Part shown: positions 1 to 9,811 of the stretch, piece by piece
Position numbering within the stretch: position 1 is the stretch's first letter
How the letters are laid out: each line of letters opens with the position of its first letter
Source: Fictibacillus marinisediminis
GTDB taxonomy: Bacteria; Bacillota; Bacilli; Bacillales; Fictibacillaceae
NCBI RefSeq assembly: GCF_023149135.1
Contig: NZ_JAIWJX010000002.1
Location: 4,154,001 to 4,218,000 of the forward strand
Direction: 5' to 3'
DNA length: 64,000 nucleotides
The notes under the pieces: model-generated
Told to the model about the DNA's origin: nothing
Seen by the model: the letters and a program-made list of their open reading frames with translations, nothing else
Databases searched by the model: none
Program-made: the position numbers and the translations under genes

Positions 1-484
1 CATACGATATCATCTGTGCCGCAGATCTCATCCCCCCAAGGAGCGAGTATTTATTGTTGGAAGCCCAGCCGGCCATCAAGATCCCAACCGTAGTAATACC
101 TGATATTGCAATGTAATACAATAGGCCGATGCTAAGGTCGGAAAACTTCAGATGATCAGAAAAAGGGATGGCCGCTAACACCATGAAAGCCGGAGCAAAA
201 GCGAGAACCGGCGCCAAAATAAAAAGCGGTTTATCGGCCAGCTTTGGAATGGTGTCTTCCTTGAGCAATAGCTTCAGTACGTCGGCAACGGTCTGCAGAA
301 GACCAAAGCGTCCACCGACCCGGTTCGGCCCTGGACGAAGCTGCATGAATCCGAGCACTTTTCGTTCTGCCAATATGGCATACGTTACAAATCCGAGAAC
401 AATAACCAGCAGGCAGGCTCCTAAACCAAAAAAGACAGCCGCGTGGATCCAGCCTGGAGGCGAGGATAACAAATGATTTATCAT
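1..484 (-). CDS. nuoH: NADH-quinone oxidoreductase subunit H, 3' part missing at window edge
   Basis: This is the membrane subunit of respiratory complex I (ND1 family) at the junction with the quinone site. Only the first 161 codons are present, because the gene runs off the left edge. The ATG at 484 begins [13 protein letters not shown] first membrane helix follows, then the ND1 signature [19 protein letters not shown] at about residues 39-57, then further hydrophobic helices. The start codon overlaps the nuoD stop by one base (TGATG), so the two are probably translationally coupled. Nothing looks broken in the visible part. Confidence 0.95.
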   Translation of the reverse strand, partial: MINHLLSSPPGWIHAAVFFGLGACLLVIVLGFVTYAILAERKVLGFMQLRPGPNRVGGRFGLLQTVADVLKLLLKEDTIPKLADKPLFILAPVLAFAPAFMVLAAIPFSDHLKFSDLSIGLLYYIAISGITTVGILMAGWASNNKYSLLGGMRSAAQMISY

Positions 485-1584
485 CAGCCGTCCACCTCCC
501 CTAAGACGATGTCGATTCCGCCGAGTATGGTAATCAGGTTTGAGATGTTTTCACCGACAAGAAGTTTGGGCAAGATCTGCAGATTGTAAAAGGAAGGTCT
601 TCTGAATTTTAAACGGTAAGGCTCCTTTTTCCCCTCCGAAGCGATGTAGCAGCCGATCTCCCCGCGCGGCGACTCAATCCGGACGAAGGCTTCTCCTTTT
701 GGCGGCTTGATGATCTTCGCCACCTTCGCCATGATCTCTCCATTTTCAGGAAACTGTTCCACCGCCTGCTCGACGATCTTTAAGGATTCTTTGATTTCCG
801 CCATCCGGCACTGATAGCGGGCCCAGGCATCTCCGCTGTCGTATACGGGGACATCAAACGTGAACCGGTCATAGATGGAATAAGGTTCGTCTTTTCTCAA
901 ATCCCAGCTGATCCCCGTACAGCGCAGGTTGGCGCCGCTTAACGAGTAATCAAGAGCCTCCTCCTTCGTATAAAAACCAACATCTTTTACACGATTCAAA
1001 AAGATTTCATTTCCGGTTACAAGATCGTGATATCCTGAAAGCTGCTCCCGCATGTAAGGAACAAACTCTCTAATCTTCTGGATCCAGCCTTCTGGAGCAT
1101 CCCACTTCACTCCTCCGATCCTCATATAATTGAAAGTCAGGCGTGCCCCGGATATTTCGTTTAACATTCCGATAATGGCTTCTCTCTCCCTGAAGGCATA
1201 GAGAAACGGGCTCATTGCTCCTATATCCAGGAGGTACGTTCCAAACCAAACTAAATGGCTTGCGATCCGTCCAAGCTCCATCACGAGAATACGGAGATAT
1301 TCCGCCCGTTCAGGAATTTCAATGTTCATCATCGTTTCAACTGCATGGCAGATGACATAATTGTTCGTCATTGCAGCCAGATAATCCATACGGTCTGTGT
1401 ACGGAATGATCTGTGTGTATTGAAGGTTTTCAGCGAGCTTTTCAGTCCCGCGATGCAGATATCCAATGACAGGCTGGGCTTCGATAATGGTTTCTCCGTC
1501 AATTTTCAGCACGATCCGGAACACCCCATGTGTACTCGGATGCTGAGGGCCGACATTCAGCAGCATTTCTTCGGTGCGGATCAC
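484..1584 (-). CDS. nuoD: NADH-quinone oxidoreductase subunit D
   Basis: This is the 49-kDa-type subunit of complex I, a peripheral-arm protein that helps form the quinone-binding pocket. The 366-residue product has the family opening [16 protein letters not shown] and the HRGTEKLAE segment. It ends [13 protein letters not shown], the normal C-terminus. The start is GTG at 1584, with the SD sequence GGAGGTG inside the last codons of nuoC. Only 3 bases separate the nuoC stop from this start. Length is typical and no key segment is missing. Confidence 0.97.
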   Translation of the reverse strand: MIRTEEMLLNVGPQHPSTHGVFRIVLKIDGETIIEAQPVIGYLHRGTEKLAENLQYTQIIPYTDRMDYLAAMTNNYVICHAVETMMNIEIPERAEYLRILVMELGRIASHLVWFGTYLLDIGAMSPFLYAFREREAIIGMLNEISGARLTFNYMRIGGVKWDAPEGWIQKIREFVPYMREQLSGYHDLVTGNEIFLNRVKDVGFYTKEEALDYSLSGANLRCTGISWDLRKDEPYSIYDRFTFDVPVYDSGDAWARYQCRMAEIKESLKIVEQAVEQFPENGEIMAKVAKIIKPPKGEAFVRIESPRGEIGCYIASEGKKEPYRLKFRRPSFYNLQILPKLLVGENISNLITILGGIDIVLGEVDG

Positions 1585-1587
1585 CGG

Positions 1588-2835
1588 CTACACCTCCACA
1601 TCATACGGTTCATAATCTTTGCGGAGCGGATGGCCCACCCAATCGTCAGGCATCATAATCCTCGTTAAGTTCGGATGCCCGGTAAAGGTGATTCCCAGCA
1701 GGTCGAAGGCTTCTCTTTCCGGCCAGTCAGCCCCCGCCCAAAGGGGAGCTAATGAGTCAATGACTGCTTCTTCTCTATTGACTCTTACTTTCAATGCAAC
1801 TGGACTGCGATGTGTGTAGGAATAAAAATGATTGTAGACCTCTAGGTGAGTTTCAAAATCTGTGGCGTGAAGTTCTGACAAATAATCAAAACGAAGTTCC
1901 TCGTGGTGTTTAAGAAGTTCGGCAATATTAAAATATGTATCCGGTTTGGCAACAAGGGTCGGAACATCCTTGGAAAGCGGATTGATGTAGCTGTCTTCAA
2001 GCACATCTTCCCCCAATGTCTTCTTGATCACGCTGACATAACGGTCGAGAAGCGGTTGTAACGGAGATGGCTTTTGTTCTTCAGCAGGCACCTCTGTCTT
2101 GGCTGTGGCAGCGTTAGCTCTTGCAGCGGCTGCAGCGGCTGCTTTCGCTTTAGCAGCAGCAATAGCCTTTGCCTTTTCGTCGGAAGGATCGGATGAGTCT
2201 GCTGCTCCCTCTCTGGCTGCTCTTGCTTTGGCAGCAGCGGCTGCTTTGGCCTTTGCGGCTGCAGCGGCTTTTGCTTTAGCAGCTGCCTTTGCTTTTTCGT
2301 CTTCCGCTGGATCAGATGAGTTTGTCGTTCCCTCTCTGGCTGCTCTCGCTTTAGCGGCTGCGGCTGCTTTGGCCTTTGCGGCTGCAGCGGCTTTTGCTTT
2401 AGCAGCTGCCTTTGCTTTTTCGTTTTCCACAGGATCAGATGAGTCTGCTGTTCCATCTCTGGCTGCTCTTGCTTTGGCGGCTGCGGCTGCTTTGGCCTTT
2501 GCGGCTGCAGCGGCTTTTGCTTTAGCAGCTGCCTTTGCTTTTTCATCAGCCAAAGGATTCTCCGGAGTGCTTGATGTTTCTTCTTTTTGTCCTAAAGCTT
2601 TTTGCTTTGCTAGTTCAGCCGCTTTCGCTTTAGCTTCTGCGACAGCTTTTTTCTTTTGTTCCTCAATGCTTAGTTCCTGGGCGGGACCACCGCTCTCCTC
2701 TTTTTTCTCGAGAGCTCTTTGTCTGGCAAGCTCCAGGGCTTTCGCTTTTGCTTCAGCAGCTGCCTGTTTTTTTAGTTCTTCCTTTGATAACGTCTCGCTG
2801 GATTCAGGGGATTTTCCATCATTTTCGTTTGGCAT
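1588..2835 (-). CDS. nuoC: NADH-quinone oxidoreductase subunit C with long Ala/Lys-rich N-terminal extension
   Basis: This is the 30-kDa subunit of complex I. The conserved domain is only the last 160 or so of 415 residues, with the signatures ADWPEREAFDLLGI and HPNLTRIMMPDDWVGHPLRK. The first 250 residues are low-complexity and built from Ala, Lys, Arg and acidic spacers, with a unit of about 41 residues repeated three times and degenerate partial copies on both sides. They are predicted to be helical or disordered and highly charged. The reading frame stays open and nuoB, nuoC and nuoD remain tightly packed, so this is an extension and not a frameshift artefact. Its function is unknown. Confidence 0.93.
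   Translation of the reverse strand: MPNENDGKSPESSETLSKEELKKQAAAEAKAKALELARQRALEKKEESGGPAQELSIEEQKKKAVAEAKAKAAELAKQKALGQKEETSSTPENPLADEKAKAAAKAKAAAAAKAKAAAAAKARAARDGTADSSDPVENEKAKAAAKAKAAAAAKAKAAAAAKARAAREGTTNSSDPAEDEKAKAAAKAKAAAAAKAKAAAAAKARAAREGAADSSDPSDEKAKAIAAAKAKAAAAAAARANAATAKTEVPAEEQKPSPLQPLLDRYVSVIKKTLGEDVLEDSYINPLSKDVPTLVAKPDTYFNIAELLKHHEELRFDYLSELHATDFETHLEVYNHFYSYTHRSPVALKVRVNREEAVIDSLAPLWAGADWPEREAFDLLGITFTGHPNLTRIMMPDDWVGHPLRKDYEPYDVEV
2168..2556 (-). repeat. 123-bp in-frame tandem repeat inside nuoC
   Basis: Three near-identical units begin at about 2214, 2337 and 2460 on the plus strand, exactly 123 bp (41 codons) apart. Each encodes an EKAKAAAKAKAAAAAKAKA-type stretch followed by an R-A-A-R acidic/Ser spacer. 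A degenerate fourth unit lies at the low-coordinate side. Because the period is a multiple of three, changes in copy number would keep the reading frame. Confidence 0.9.
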
Positions 2836-2837
2836 GA

Positions 2838-3350
2838 CTACATCACCTTCTTCCCAGTCTTCGCTTCGTAACGGATCTTCTCCTGCAATTTATTGATTCC
2901 ATAAATGAGGGCTGCAGGATTTGGCGGACATCCGGGAATATAAACATCAACGGGAACGATCTGATCCACTCCCTTAACGACGGCATAAGACTTGATATAG
3001 GGTCCACCGGCTGTTGCGCAGGAACCCATGGCAATGACCCATTTGGGCTCAGGCATTTGTTCGTAAAGCCGTTTAAGGACTGGAGCCATCTTTTTCGTCA
3101 CCGTCCCGGATACGATCATGACATCGGATTGCCGTGGGGAGGTCCGAAATATACTGCCGAAACGGTCAAGGTCATAGTGGGATGACCCGGTTCCCATCAT
3201 TTCGATGGCACAGCAGGCAAGGCCGAATGTAAGAGGCCAGAGCGAATTGCTCCTTGCCCACGCTTTAATCTGTTCCAAAGTGGTTAAAAAGATATTGCGT
3301 TCAAGCTCTGCTTTTTCTTCAGGTGAAATATCCGACAGCTTCAGATCCAT
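2838..3350 (-). CDS. nuoB: NADH-quinone oxidoreductase subunit B
   Basis: This subunit (PSST type) carries iron-sulfur cluster N2, the last electron carrier before quinone. The cluster ligands are visible: adjacent cysteines in [10 protein letters not shown], a third in [11 protein letters not shown] and a fourth in IPGCPPNP. The chosen start MDLKLSD at 3350 has the SD AAGGTG six bases upstream; the longer reading from 3371 would overlap nuoA more deeply. The gene overlaps the end of nuoA by 10 bases. About 170 residues is normal for the family. Confidence 0.96.
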   Translation of the reverse strand: MDLKLSDISPEEKAELERNIFLTTLEQIKAWARSNSLWPLTFGLACCAIEMMGTGSSHYDLDRFGSIFRTSPRQSDVMIVSGTVTKKMAPVLKRLYEQMPEPKWVIAMGSCATAGGPYIKSYAVVKGVDQIVPVDVYIPGCPPNPAALIYGINKLQEKIRYEAKTGKKVM

Positions 3351-3715
3351 TTCAGCACCTTCTTCTTCCAAGCGTATAAGAGGCCAAGAGCGAGCATTAC
3401 AATAAATATCCCCATCTCAATGAGGGCAAAGGCCCCAAGATGGTCATAGGCGACAGCCCATGGATATAAAAACACAGTTTCAACATCAAAGATGACAAAC
3501 ATGAGGGCGAACAAATAGTATCTTACGTTAAACTGGATCCAGCTTTGATGAAAGGGTTCAATTCCGCTCTCATATGTGGTCGCTTTCTCTTTAGTCGGTT
3601 TATAAGGGCGGAGCAGGCGTCCTGCCGTTAATGCCCCGACCGGCAAAAGAATTCCCAATGCGAGAAAGACGGTTACAACAAGGTAATTGTTTTGGTAAAC
3701 ATGTGTTAAATCCAT
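3341..3715 (-). CDS. nuoA: NADH-quinone oxidoreductase subunit A
   Basis: This is a small membrane subunit of complex I (ND3 family) and the first gene of the nuo operon. The 124 residues show three membrane helices and the conserved loop with [14 protein letters not shown], followed by [22 protein letters not shown] (given here only as a landmark of the ND3 family, RYYLFALM then [11 protein letters not shown]). An SD of the GGGAGG type precedes the ATG. A sigma-A promoter lies 50-80 bases upstream. Confidence 0.96.
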   Translation of the reverse strand: MDLTHVYQNNYLVVTVFLALGILLPVGALTAGRLLRPYKPTKEKATTYESGIEPFHQSWIQFNVRYYLFALMFVIFDVETVFLYPWAVAYDHLGAFALIEMGIFIVMLALGLLYAWKKKVLKWI

Positions 3716-3766
3716 CCATTACCTCCCTAATCATCAGAATTTTTAAAACATTATGTAATCGTATTC

Positions 3767-3795
3767 ATTATAGCAAATTCCAAAATTTGTGTCGA
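3767..3795 (-). promoter_or_regulatory. sigma-A promoter of the nuo operon
   Basis: On the minus strand, -35 TCGACA (3790-3795) is separated by 17 bases from -10 TATAAT (3767-3772). The -10 is preceded by TGC, an extended -10 element. It lies about 50 bases upstream of the nuoA start. Confidence 0.75.
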
Positions 3796-3882
3796 CACTC
3801 GGTGGGAGCAGCTGCGGGCTCATTACTATACTCCTATTATATGAGCTTGTTCGGGGGATAGAATGAGGGTAATGAGGGAAAA

Positions 3883-3970
3883 GAGACGTGCAGGTGCTTT
3901 GCACCTGCATGGTCTCTGCGCTGATGGATGGATTTTAGAGGGTCTCTTTTAGCGGCAGTATGCTTTTAAA
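3883..3970 (+). promoter_or_regulatory. candidate structured leader RNA motif, copy 1 (upstream of the DUF1722 gene)
   Basis: A hairpin with outer pairs GAGAC/GTCTC (3883-3887, 3912-3916) and inner 9-bp stem TGCAGGTGC/GCACCTGCA is followed by a block at 3918-3970. That block is about 80% identical to a block on the minus strand at 36301-36354. The shared block includes GGGTCTCTTTTAG and GGCAG, and can form a stem CGCTGA/TTTAGCG. It lies 50 bases upstream of the SD of the gene at 4032. Function unknown. Confidence 0.5.
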
Positions 3971-4031
3971 TAACAAGCTTTGCCTGGCTGACTAATTTCT
4001 TTACATATTAGTAAAAAAGAGGAGGGTGTTT

Positions 4032-4454
4032 ATGAGTGCCAGAAAGGAAGCTGAGCTGGAGTGGGCGAAACAAAAATATGATGTGATGGCGAAGGGCTAC
4101 CAGCATTACAGCAGGATTAGAGATTCGTTTCGGGAGGCAAAAGAGGAAGAAGATTATAATGTAATACTCGATGAATTGGGAGAGATGGAGAAGCTTCCGT
4201 ATTCCAGAAAAGCCTTTCTTAATACGGCCGAGCATGTTTGGGGGTATTTTAAAAAATCGGCCGCACTTGAAGAAAAGAACCGATTCTTTGATCTGCTTAC
4301 CCAATGCCGGTCACTTCCGAATGAGTTTCTGCTTTCTCAGCCTGAATCGGCAAAGCTATTGAGCTATATTAAACAAACCTTGCTTGTTTCTTATCCTAAC
4401 CCTTATTTAGAGCAGTCCGCTCTATTGAAAAAGGTGCCAGGCACCGCTCTTTGA
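4032..4454 (+). CDS. DUF1722 (YbgA-like) family protein
   Basis: This 140-residue soluble protein resembles the DUF1722/YbgA family, whose biochemical role is not settled. The family pattern is visible: an N-terminal helical region, then NTAEHVWGYFKK, an EKNRFFDLL helix and the closing NPYLEQSALL. The ATG at 4032 is chosen over an upstream GTG at 4026 because GGAGGG lies six bases before it. The last residues, VPGTAL, are encoded inside a REP-like palindrome starting at 4433, so the C-terminus was probably reset by insertion of that element. It is the only plus-strand gene between nuo and glp and is convergent with glpD. Confidence 0.7.
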   Translation: MSARKEAELEWAKQKYDVMAKGYQHYSRIRDSFREAKEEEDYNVILDELGEMEKLPYSRKAFLNTAEHVWGYFKKSAALEEKNRFFDLLTQCRSLPNEFLLSQPESAKLLSYIKQTLLVSYPNPYLEQSALLKKVPGTAL

Positions 4455-4482
4455 CATATGTCAAAAGAGGGTGCCTGGCACC
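4433..4482. repeat. 50-bp near-perfect palindrome of two REP-like motifs; also a likely bidirectional terminator
   Basis: GGTGCCAGGCACC at 4433-4445 and GGTGCCTGGCACC at 4470-4482 flank the inner palindrome TTTGACATATGTCAAA. The whole stretch is almost its own reverse complement. It lies between convergent genes and could end both transcripts. Confidence 0.8.
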
Positions 4483-4497
4483 TAAAATATAAAGAAA

Positions 4498-6162
4498 TTA
4501 GATCGCTTCTGTACTGTAGCTCATTTGGCGTTCGAGTTCTTCAGTGTGCTGCTGAGTTTGTTCTGGTGTCCAGTTTAAGTGTTTCGCCATCAAGGCAATT
4601 CCTTTTTCTTTCCATAGGCGTACGTAAGCAATGTCAAAGTACATCGCGCTTGTACGGCGGATAAAGTAGTCAGCTGGTGTTGTTGCCATCTCTTCGTCCA
4701 TAGCGTAGATCAATGTTGCATAGACTTGGATTGGCAGTTTATTAAGGTCGGCTTCTTTCTGGCCGTCCCGGATGATTTCAAACAGACGGTCAACGTTGGA
4801 ACCGTATTTTTTCACAAGCTGTTCTGCATCGTCCTTGCTTAAGCCAAGGTTGAGGCCCTCAGAAACTTTTTGACGGATATATTCAGGGTAGTGGCTGCTT
4901 CCGCCTACGTTACCGCCGGATAATACAAGGTGTTTCGTATTGCTGGTGTCGTACTTGATTCCCACTTCTTTCTCAAGCTGGCCAGCAACGATGTCCGCCA
5001 CTTTTTCTGCCATTTTACGATATCCTGTTAATTTACCGCCGGCGATCGTAATCAATCCTGAAGGGGAGAAGAACACTTCGTCTTTTCTGGAAATCTCAGA
5101 AGGATCTTTTCCATCTTCATGAATCAATGGACGCAATCCGGCCCAGGAAGATTCAATGTCTTTTTCTGTGATCTTCACATCAGGGAACATGAAATTGATC
5201 GCTTTTACTACATAATCAACATCATCATGTGTAATTCTTGGGTTCTTCAAATCACCTTTGTAATCTGTGTCTGTTGTACCGACATACGCTTTTCCTTCAC
5301 GCGGAATCGCAAACACCATTCTTCCGTCCGGTGTGTCAAAATAAACCGCTTGCCGGAGCGGGAAACGTTCCCCATCGATTACAAGGTGGATCCCTTTTGT
5401 ATGATGAATTCTTTTTCCTTTTTTGGACTTATCAATATCGCGCAGTTCATCAACCCAAGGCCCGGCTGCGTTAACAATTTTCTTGGCATAGATTTCATGC
5501 ACTTTTCCAGAAAGTGTGTCTTCCGCTTTTACACCAAGAAGTTTGCCGTCCTTATCGTAGATGAAGTCTACCACTTTAATATAATTGATGGCCTTACCTC
5601 CGCGATAGACCGCTTCTTTCATAATTTCAAGAGTTAGACGAGCATCATCTGTTTTATATTCCACATAATAACCGCCGCCTAGAATGTCTTTCTTTTTCAA
5701 TAATGGCTCACGGTTCAATGTTTCTTCTTTGCTTAGCATGGATCGGCGTTCTTTTCGTTTTACACCTGCCAAAAAGTCATAAACCTTAAGACCGATGGAA
5801 GTAGAAAATTTGCCAAATGTACCTTTTTTGTACATTGGAAGAAGCATCCACTCCGGTGTCGTTACATGGGGTGCATTCTCATAAACGATTGCACGCTCTT
5901 TACCTACTTCAGCAACCAGGCCCACTTCGAACTGTTTTAAGTAGCGAAGTCCGCCATGGACAAGCTTAGTAGAACGGCTGGATGTACCTCCTGCGAAGTC
6001 CTGCATTTCCAAAACGCCTGCTTTCATCCCTCGAGTCGTGGCATCAAGAAGAATTCCTGCTCCTGTCACTCCCCCCCCGATCACTAGTAAATCAAGGGAA
6101 GCAGTTTTCATATCCTCTATATATTTTTCTCTTTTATTGCTTGAAAATTGATTATTATCCAT
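4498..6162 (-). CDS. glpD: aerobic glycerol-3-phosphate dehydrogenase
   Basis: This is an FAD enzyme at the membrane face that oxidises glycerol 3-phosphate to dihydroxyacetone phosphate and feeds electrons to quinone. The FAD-binding Rossmann motif GGGVTGAG is at residues 29-36, followed by GGTSSRSTKLVHGGLRYL at about 58-75. The C-terminal domain ends in a helical region, and 554 residues is the Bacillus length. The gene has its own promoter and an attenuator leader at 6241-6294, so GlpP antitermination is expected. It stands apart from glpFK, which is the usual Bacillus arrangement. Confidence 0.97.
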   Translation of the reverse strand: MDNNQFSSNKREKYIEDMKTASLDLLVIGGGVTGAGILLDATTRGMKAGVLEMQDFAGGTSSRSTKLVHGGLRYLKQFEVGLVAEVGKERAIVYENAPHVTTPEWMLLPMYKKGTFGKFSTSIGLKVYDFLAGVKRKERRSMLSKEETLNREPLLKKKDILGGGYYVEYKTDDARLTLEIMKEAVYRGGKAINYIKVVDFIYDKDGKLLGVKAEDTLSGKVHEIYAKKIVNAAGPWVDELRDIDKSKKGKRIHHTKGIHLVIDGERFPLRQAVYFDTPDGRMVFAIPREGKAYVGTTDTDYKGDLKNPRITHDDVDYVVKAINFMFPDVKITEKDIESSWAGLRPLIHEDGKDPSEISRKDEVFFSPSGLITIAGGKLTGYRKMAEKVADIVAGQLEKEVGIKYDTSNTKHLVLSGGNVGGSSHYPEYIRQKVSEGLNLGLSKDDAEQLVKKYGSNVDRLFEIIRDGQKEADLNKLPIQVYATLIYAMDEEMATTPADYFIRRTSAMYFDIAYVRLWKEKGIALMAKHLNWTPEQTQQHTEELERQMSYSTEAI

Positions 6163-6240
6163 ATCACGCCACTCCTTCTTTTATCCCTATGTTATTCTTT
6201 TCCTAAAGTACACAAATTAAAGCGTATATTTTTGTCCAGA

Positions 6241-6294
6241 GAACAAAAAAGAGACCACAATACCCCTGAACCTATCTCAGGGTATTGTGGTCTC
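6241..6294 (-). terminator. glpD leader attenuator, expected GlpP target
   Basis: On the minus strand an 18-bp stem (arms 6251-6269 and 6277-6294, one bulged base) is followed by a run of six U before the glpD coding region. It lies between the promoter at 6327-6355 and the start codon at 6162. It is an intrinsic terminator inside a leader, the arrangement on which GlpP acts in B. subtilis. Confidence 0.88.
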
Positions 6295-6326
6295 TCCGTA
6301 GCTCCGACCGTTATTAACTTAGTGCT

Positions 6327-6355
6327 ATCATAACAAGTTATGATGAAGTTTGCAA
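6327..6355 (-). promoter_or_regulatory. sigma-A promoter of glpD
   Basis: -35 TTGCAA (6350-6355), 17-base spacer, -10 TATGAT (6327-6332) preceded by TGT. It lies directly upstream of the attenuator. No clear cre site was seen here. Confidence 0.7.
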
Positions 6356-6376
6356 ATGGTGCGCTCGAATTTTTTT

Positions 6377-6592
6377 AGGCTGTATTCGTAACCTTTGTTG
6401 CTCTTGATAGTAGTTGATTTCCGTTCCAGGATGCTCGCTTTCCGCGTGGCGTGCGCTGAACCCCTCGGCGCAAGCGCCTGCGGGTTTCACCTGTCACGCT
6501 TGTCCCGCAGGAGTCTCGCACCTTGCACTACAATCAACTTGTCAAAGAAGGCACTTTACAAAAATGTTCCCAAAGCAACAATCTTTTAGAAA
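6377..6592 (+). repeat. Bacillaceae GC-rich intergenic repeat, copy 1 (arm type A)
   Basis: The core at 6413-6538 begins GTTGATTTCCGTTCCAGG, includes GGCGCAAGCGCC and ends CTACAATCAAC. It is flanked by arms AGGCTGTATTCGTAACC and AAAGCAACAATCTTTTAG, which are imperfect inverted repeats. It fills the gap between glpK and glpD. The same core recurs five more times in this window, always in this orientation. Confidence 0.9.
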
Positions 6593-6599
6593 CCACCCC

Positions 6600-8126
<1,527 letters not shown>

Positions 8127-8158
8127 TTATGCTGTTATAGTTTGATTTTTTTTGTGTG

Positions 8159-8986
8159 TTAGTTCTTTATTCTCTCACCGTGTCTGAGCCCTTGTGTACC
8201 GCTCTTGCCGGCAAGATGAGCCGCTGCAAATATCAATGCCGATAATACGGTCCAGCTCCAAAAGAAAGCGGTTACCCTGCCTTCGAACACTGCTTGATAA
8301 AATAATGCGCCGAAAACACCGCCTAAAATCGGGCCGACAACAGGAATCCAGGCATACTTCCAGTTAGATCCTCCTTTGCCGCTGATCGGCAAAAAGAAAT
8401 GTGCCAGTCTCGGCCCAAGGTCACGTGCCGGGTTAATCGCATATCCGGTCGGTCCTCCGAGAGACAATCCAATCGCTACAATCAGGAAACCGACGATCAA
8501 GGGATTTAATCCTTCTGTAAATTTATTCGCTCCAATAGACAAAAGTCCTACCAGTAAAACAGCTGTTCCAATAAACTCACTTAAAAGGTTCGATAATGTA
8601 TGTGGAATTGCAGGGTCCGTAGAAAAAACGCCAAGTTTCACAGCTGGATCCTCTGTCTGTTCCCAGTGAGGCAGAAATTGAAAATAAACAATAATTCCGC
8701 CGAGGAAACCACCAAGCATCTGTGCAGCAATATACCCTGGAACCTGTGACCAGCTAAATTCTCCGATGGCTGCCATACCTAAAGTTACCGCTGGATTTAA
8801 ATGTGCACCGCTGAACTTACCGACAGCGTATACAGCCATCGATACAGCAAGACCCCAGCCAAGAGCTACAACAATCCACCCTCCGCCTTCTGCCTTGGAT
8901 TTCTTTAAGCTAACATTGGCAACAACACCGCCACCAAAAATAATTAAAATCATTGTTCCGATAATTTCTCCGAGTATCGGTGACAT
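8159..8986 (-). CDS. glpF: glycerol uptake facilitator (aquaglyceroporin)
   Basis: This membrane channel lets glycerol diffuse into the cell. The two half-helix NPA motifs are at residues 64-66 (SGAHLNPAVTLG) and 185-187 (YAINPARDLGPR). The aspartate after the second motif is the aquaglyceroporin mark that separates it from water channels. About six membrane helices are evident in 275 residues. The SD AAGGAG lies nine bases before the ATG. Transcription starts far upstream and passes through an attenuator at 9062-9117. Confidence 0.96.
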   Translation of the reverse strand: MSPILGEIIGTMILIIFGGGVVANVSLKKSKAEGGGWIVVALGWGLAVSMAVYAVGKFSGAHLNPAVTLGMAAIGEFSWSQVPGYIAAQMLGGFLGGIIVYFQFLPHWEQTEDPAVKLGVFSTDPAIPHTLSNLLSEFIGTAVLLVGLLSIGANKFTEGLNPLIVGFLIVAIGLSLGGPTGYAINPARDLGPRLAHFFLPISGKGGSNWKYAWIPVVGPILGGVFGALFYQAVFEGRVTAFFWSWTVLSALIFAAAHLAGKSGTQGLRHGERIKN

Positions 8987-9061
8987 CCTTCAACACTCCT
9001 TTCCCAATTAGACAAGAGAATGGAAAATTTCTCTTAGCCTGCCTCATTAATGACATTTGGC

Positions 9062-9117
9062 GAAAAAAAAGACCAGCAAAAATATCCCTTAAATTATTGT
9101 AAGGGCTTCTGCTGATC
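9062..9117 (-). terminator. glpFK leader attenuator, expected GlpP target
   Basis: A hairpin with outer arms GATCAGC/GCTGGTC (9111-9117 and 9071-9077) and an inner CCCTTA/TAAGGG stem is followed on the minus strand by eight U (9063-9070). It sits between the glpF promoter and the glpF start, matching the layout of the glpD leader. Confidence 0.87.
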
Positions 9118-9151
9118 TCCGATTCTCCATCAAATTATTAACTTGTCTAAT

Positions 9152-9180
9152 ATTTAATCATAGCTTGAAAACGCTGTCAA
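9152..9180 (-). promoter_or_regulatory. sigma-A promoter of glpFK overlapped by a consensus cre site
   Basis: -35 TTGACA (9175-9180), 17-base spacer, -10 TTAAAT (9152-9157). The cre sequence TTGAAAACGCTGTCAA at 9165-9180 fits the CcpA consensus WTGNAANCGNWNNCAW at every position and covers the -35. CcpA repression of glycerol uptake on glucose follows from this. Confidence 0.85.
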
Positions 9181-9213
9181 TGGGTAAGGATATGGAAAAT
9201 TCATGCATCACCT

Positions 9214-9756
9214 TTACCAGAGTTCCTTATCGGAAGTGGTCACCGCCACTGCCCCTCCTTGAATCGCCAGATCGATCTCTTCTTTTGTCCGGATCAATCC
9301 GCCTGCAAACACAGGAATACCCGTTTTTTCATGAACTTCTTTGATGATGTTCGGCATCAATCCAGGCAAGACTTCGATAAAATCAGGCTGTGTCTTCCCG
9401 ATAATTTTATAGCTTGTTTCCAGTGCGATGGAATCAAGCAAAAATAACCGCTGTATGGCGGTTACACCTTTCTTTTTTGCCGTCGCAATAACATTTGATC
9501 GTGTTGAAATGATGCCAGCCGGCTTGATTTCCTGGCAGATAAATTCCGCAGCATATTCATCTGCTTTTAAACCATTGATCAAATCCGCATGGACAAATAG
9601 CTTTTTATTGGCCTGGCCGGCAATTTTCACCATACTTTTCAACTGAGCAATGTGGCTGTCGAGAATGACGATGTATGTATACTCGCTGTTCAGTAACTGC
9701 TCAAGTTCCTTCCATTTGCGAACAGCCGGTAATATGGTTTGATTTCTAAAGCTCAT
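9214..9756 (-). CDS. glpP: glycerol uptake operon antiterminator
   Basis: This RNA-binding protein, when loaded with glycerol 3-phosphate, prevents termination at the glpF and glpD leaders. The 180-residue sequence is a TIM-barrel-like fold with strands ending [18 protein letters not shown] and [13 protein letters not shown], a phosphate-binding type loop. The start [11 protein letters not shown] at 9756 has GGAGG eight bases upstream; the longer reading runs into a repeat element and is rejected. The -10 box TATAAT at 9788-9793 is clear but its -35 is weak. The gene lies directly upstream of the glpFK promoter, as in B. subtilis. Confidence 0.93.
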   Translation of the reverse strand: MSFRNQTILPAVRKWKELEQLLNSEYTYIVILDSHIAQLKSMVKIAGQANKKLFVHADLINGLKADEYAAEFICQEIKPAGIISTRSNVIATAKKKGVTAIQRLFLLDSIALETSYKIIGKTQPDFIEVLPGLMPNIIKEVHEKTGIPVFAGGLIRTKEEIDLAIQGGAVAVTTSDKELW

Positions 9757-9811
9757 TTGTTTTTCCTCCAACATGCGGGTTTCCCTTATTATATACTTTT
9801 TCGTAAAAAAA

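Noticed and set aside
2028..2896. Long Ala-rich and Gln/Lys-rich open frames in other frames over nuoC
   Set aside because: They mirror the 123-bp repeat in nuoC, have no ribosome site, and the nuoC frame carries the conserved domain.
3883..3916. Hairpin as a terminator for a minus-strand gene
   Set aside because: No minus-strand gene lies just upstream, and it is part of the motif shared with 36301-36388 in the sense leader of the DUF1722 gene.
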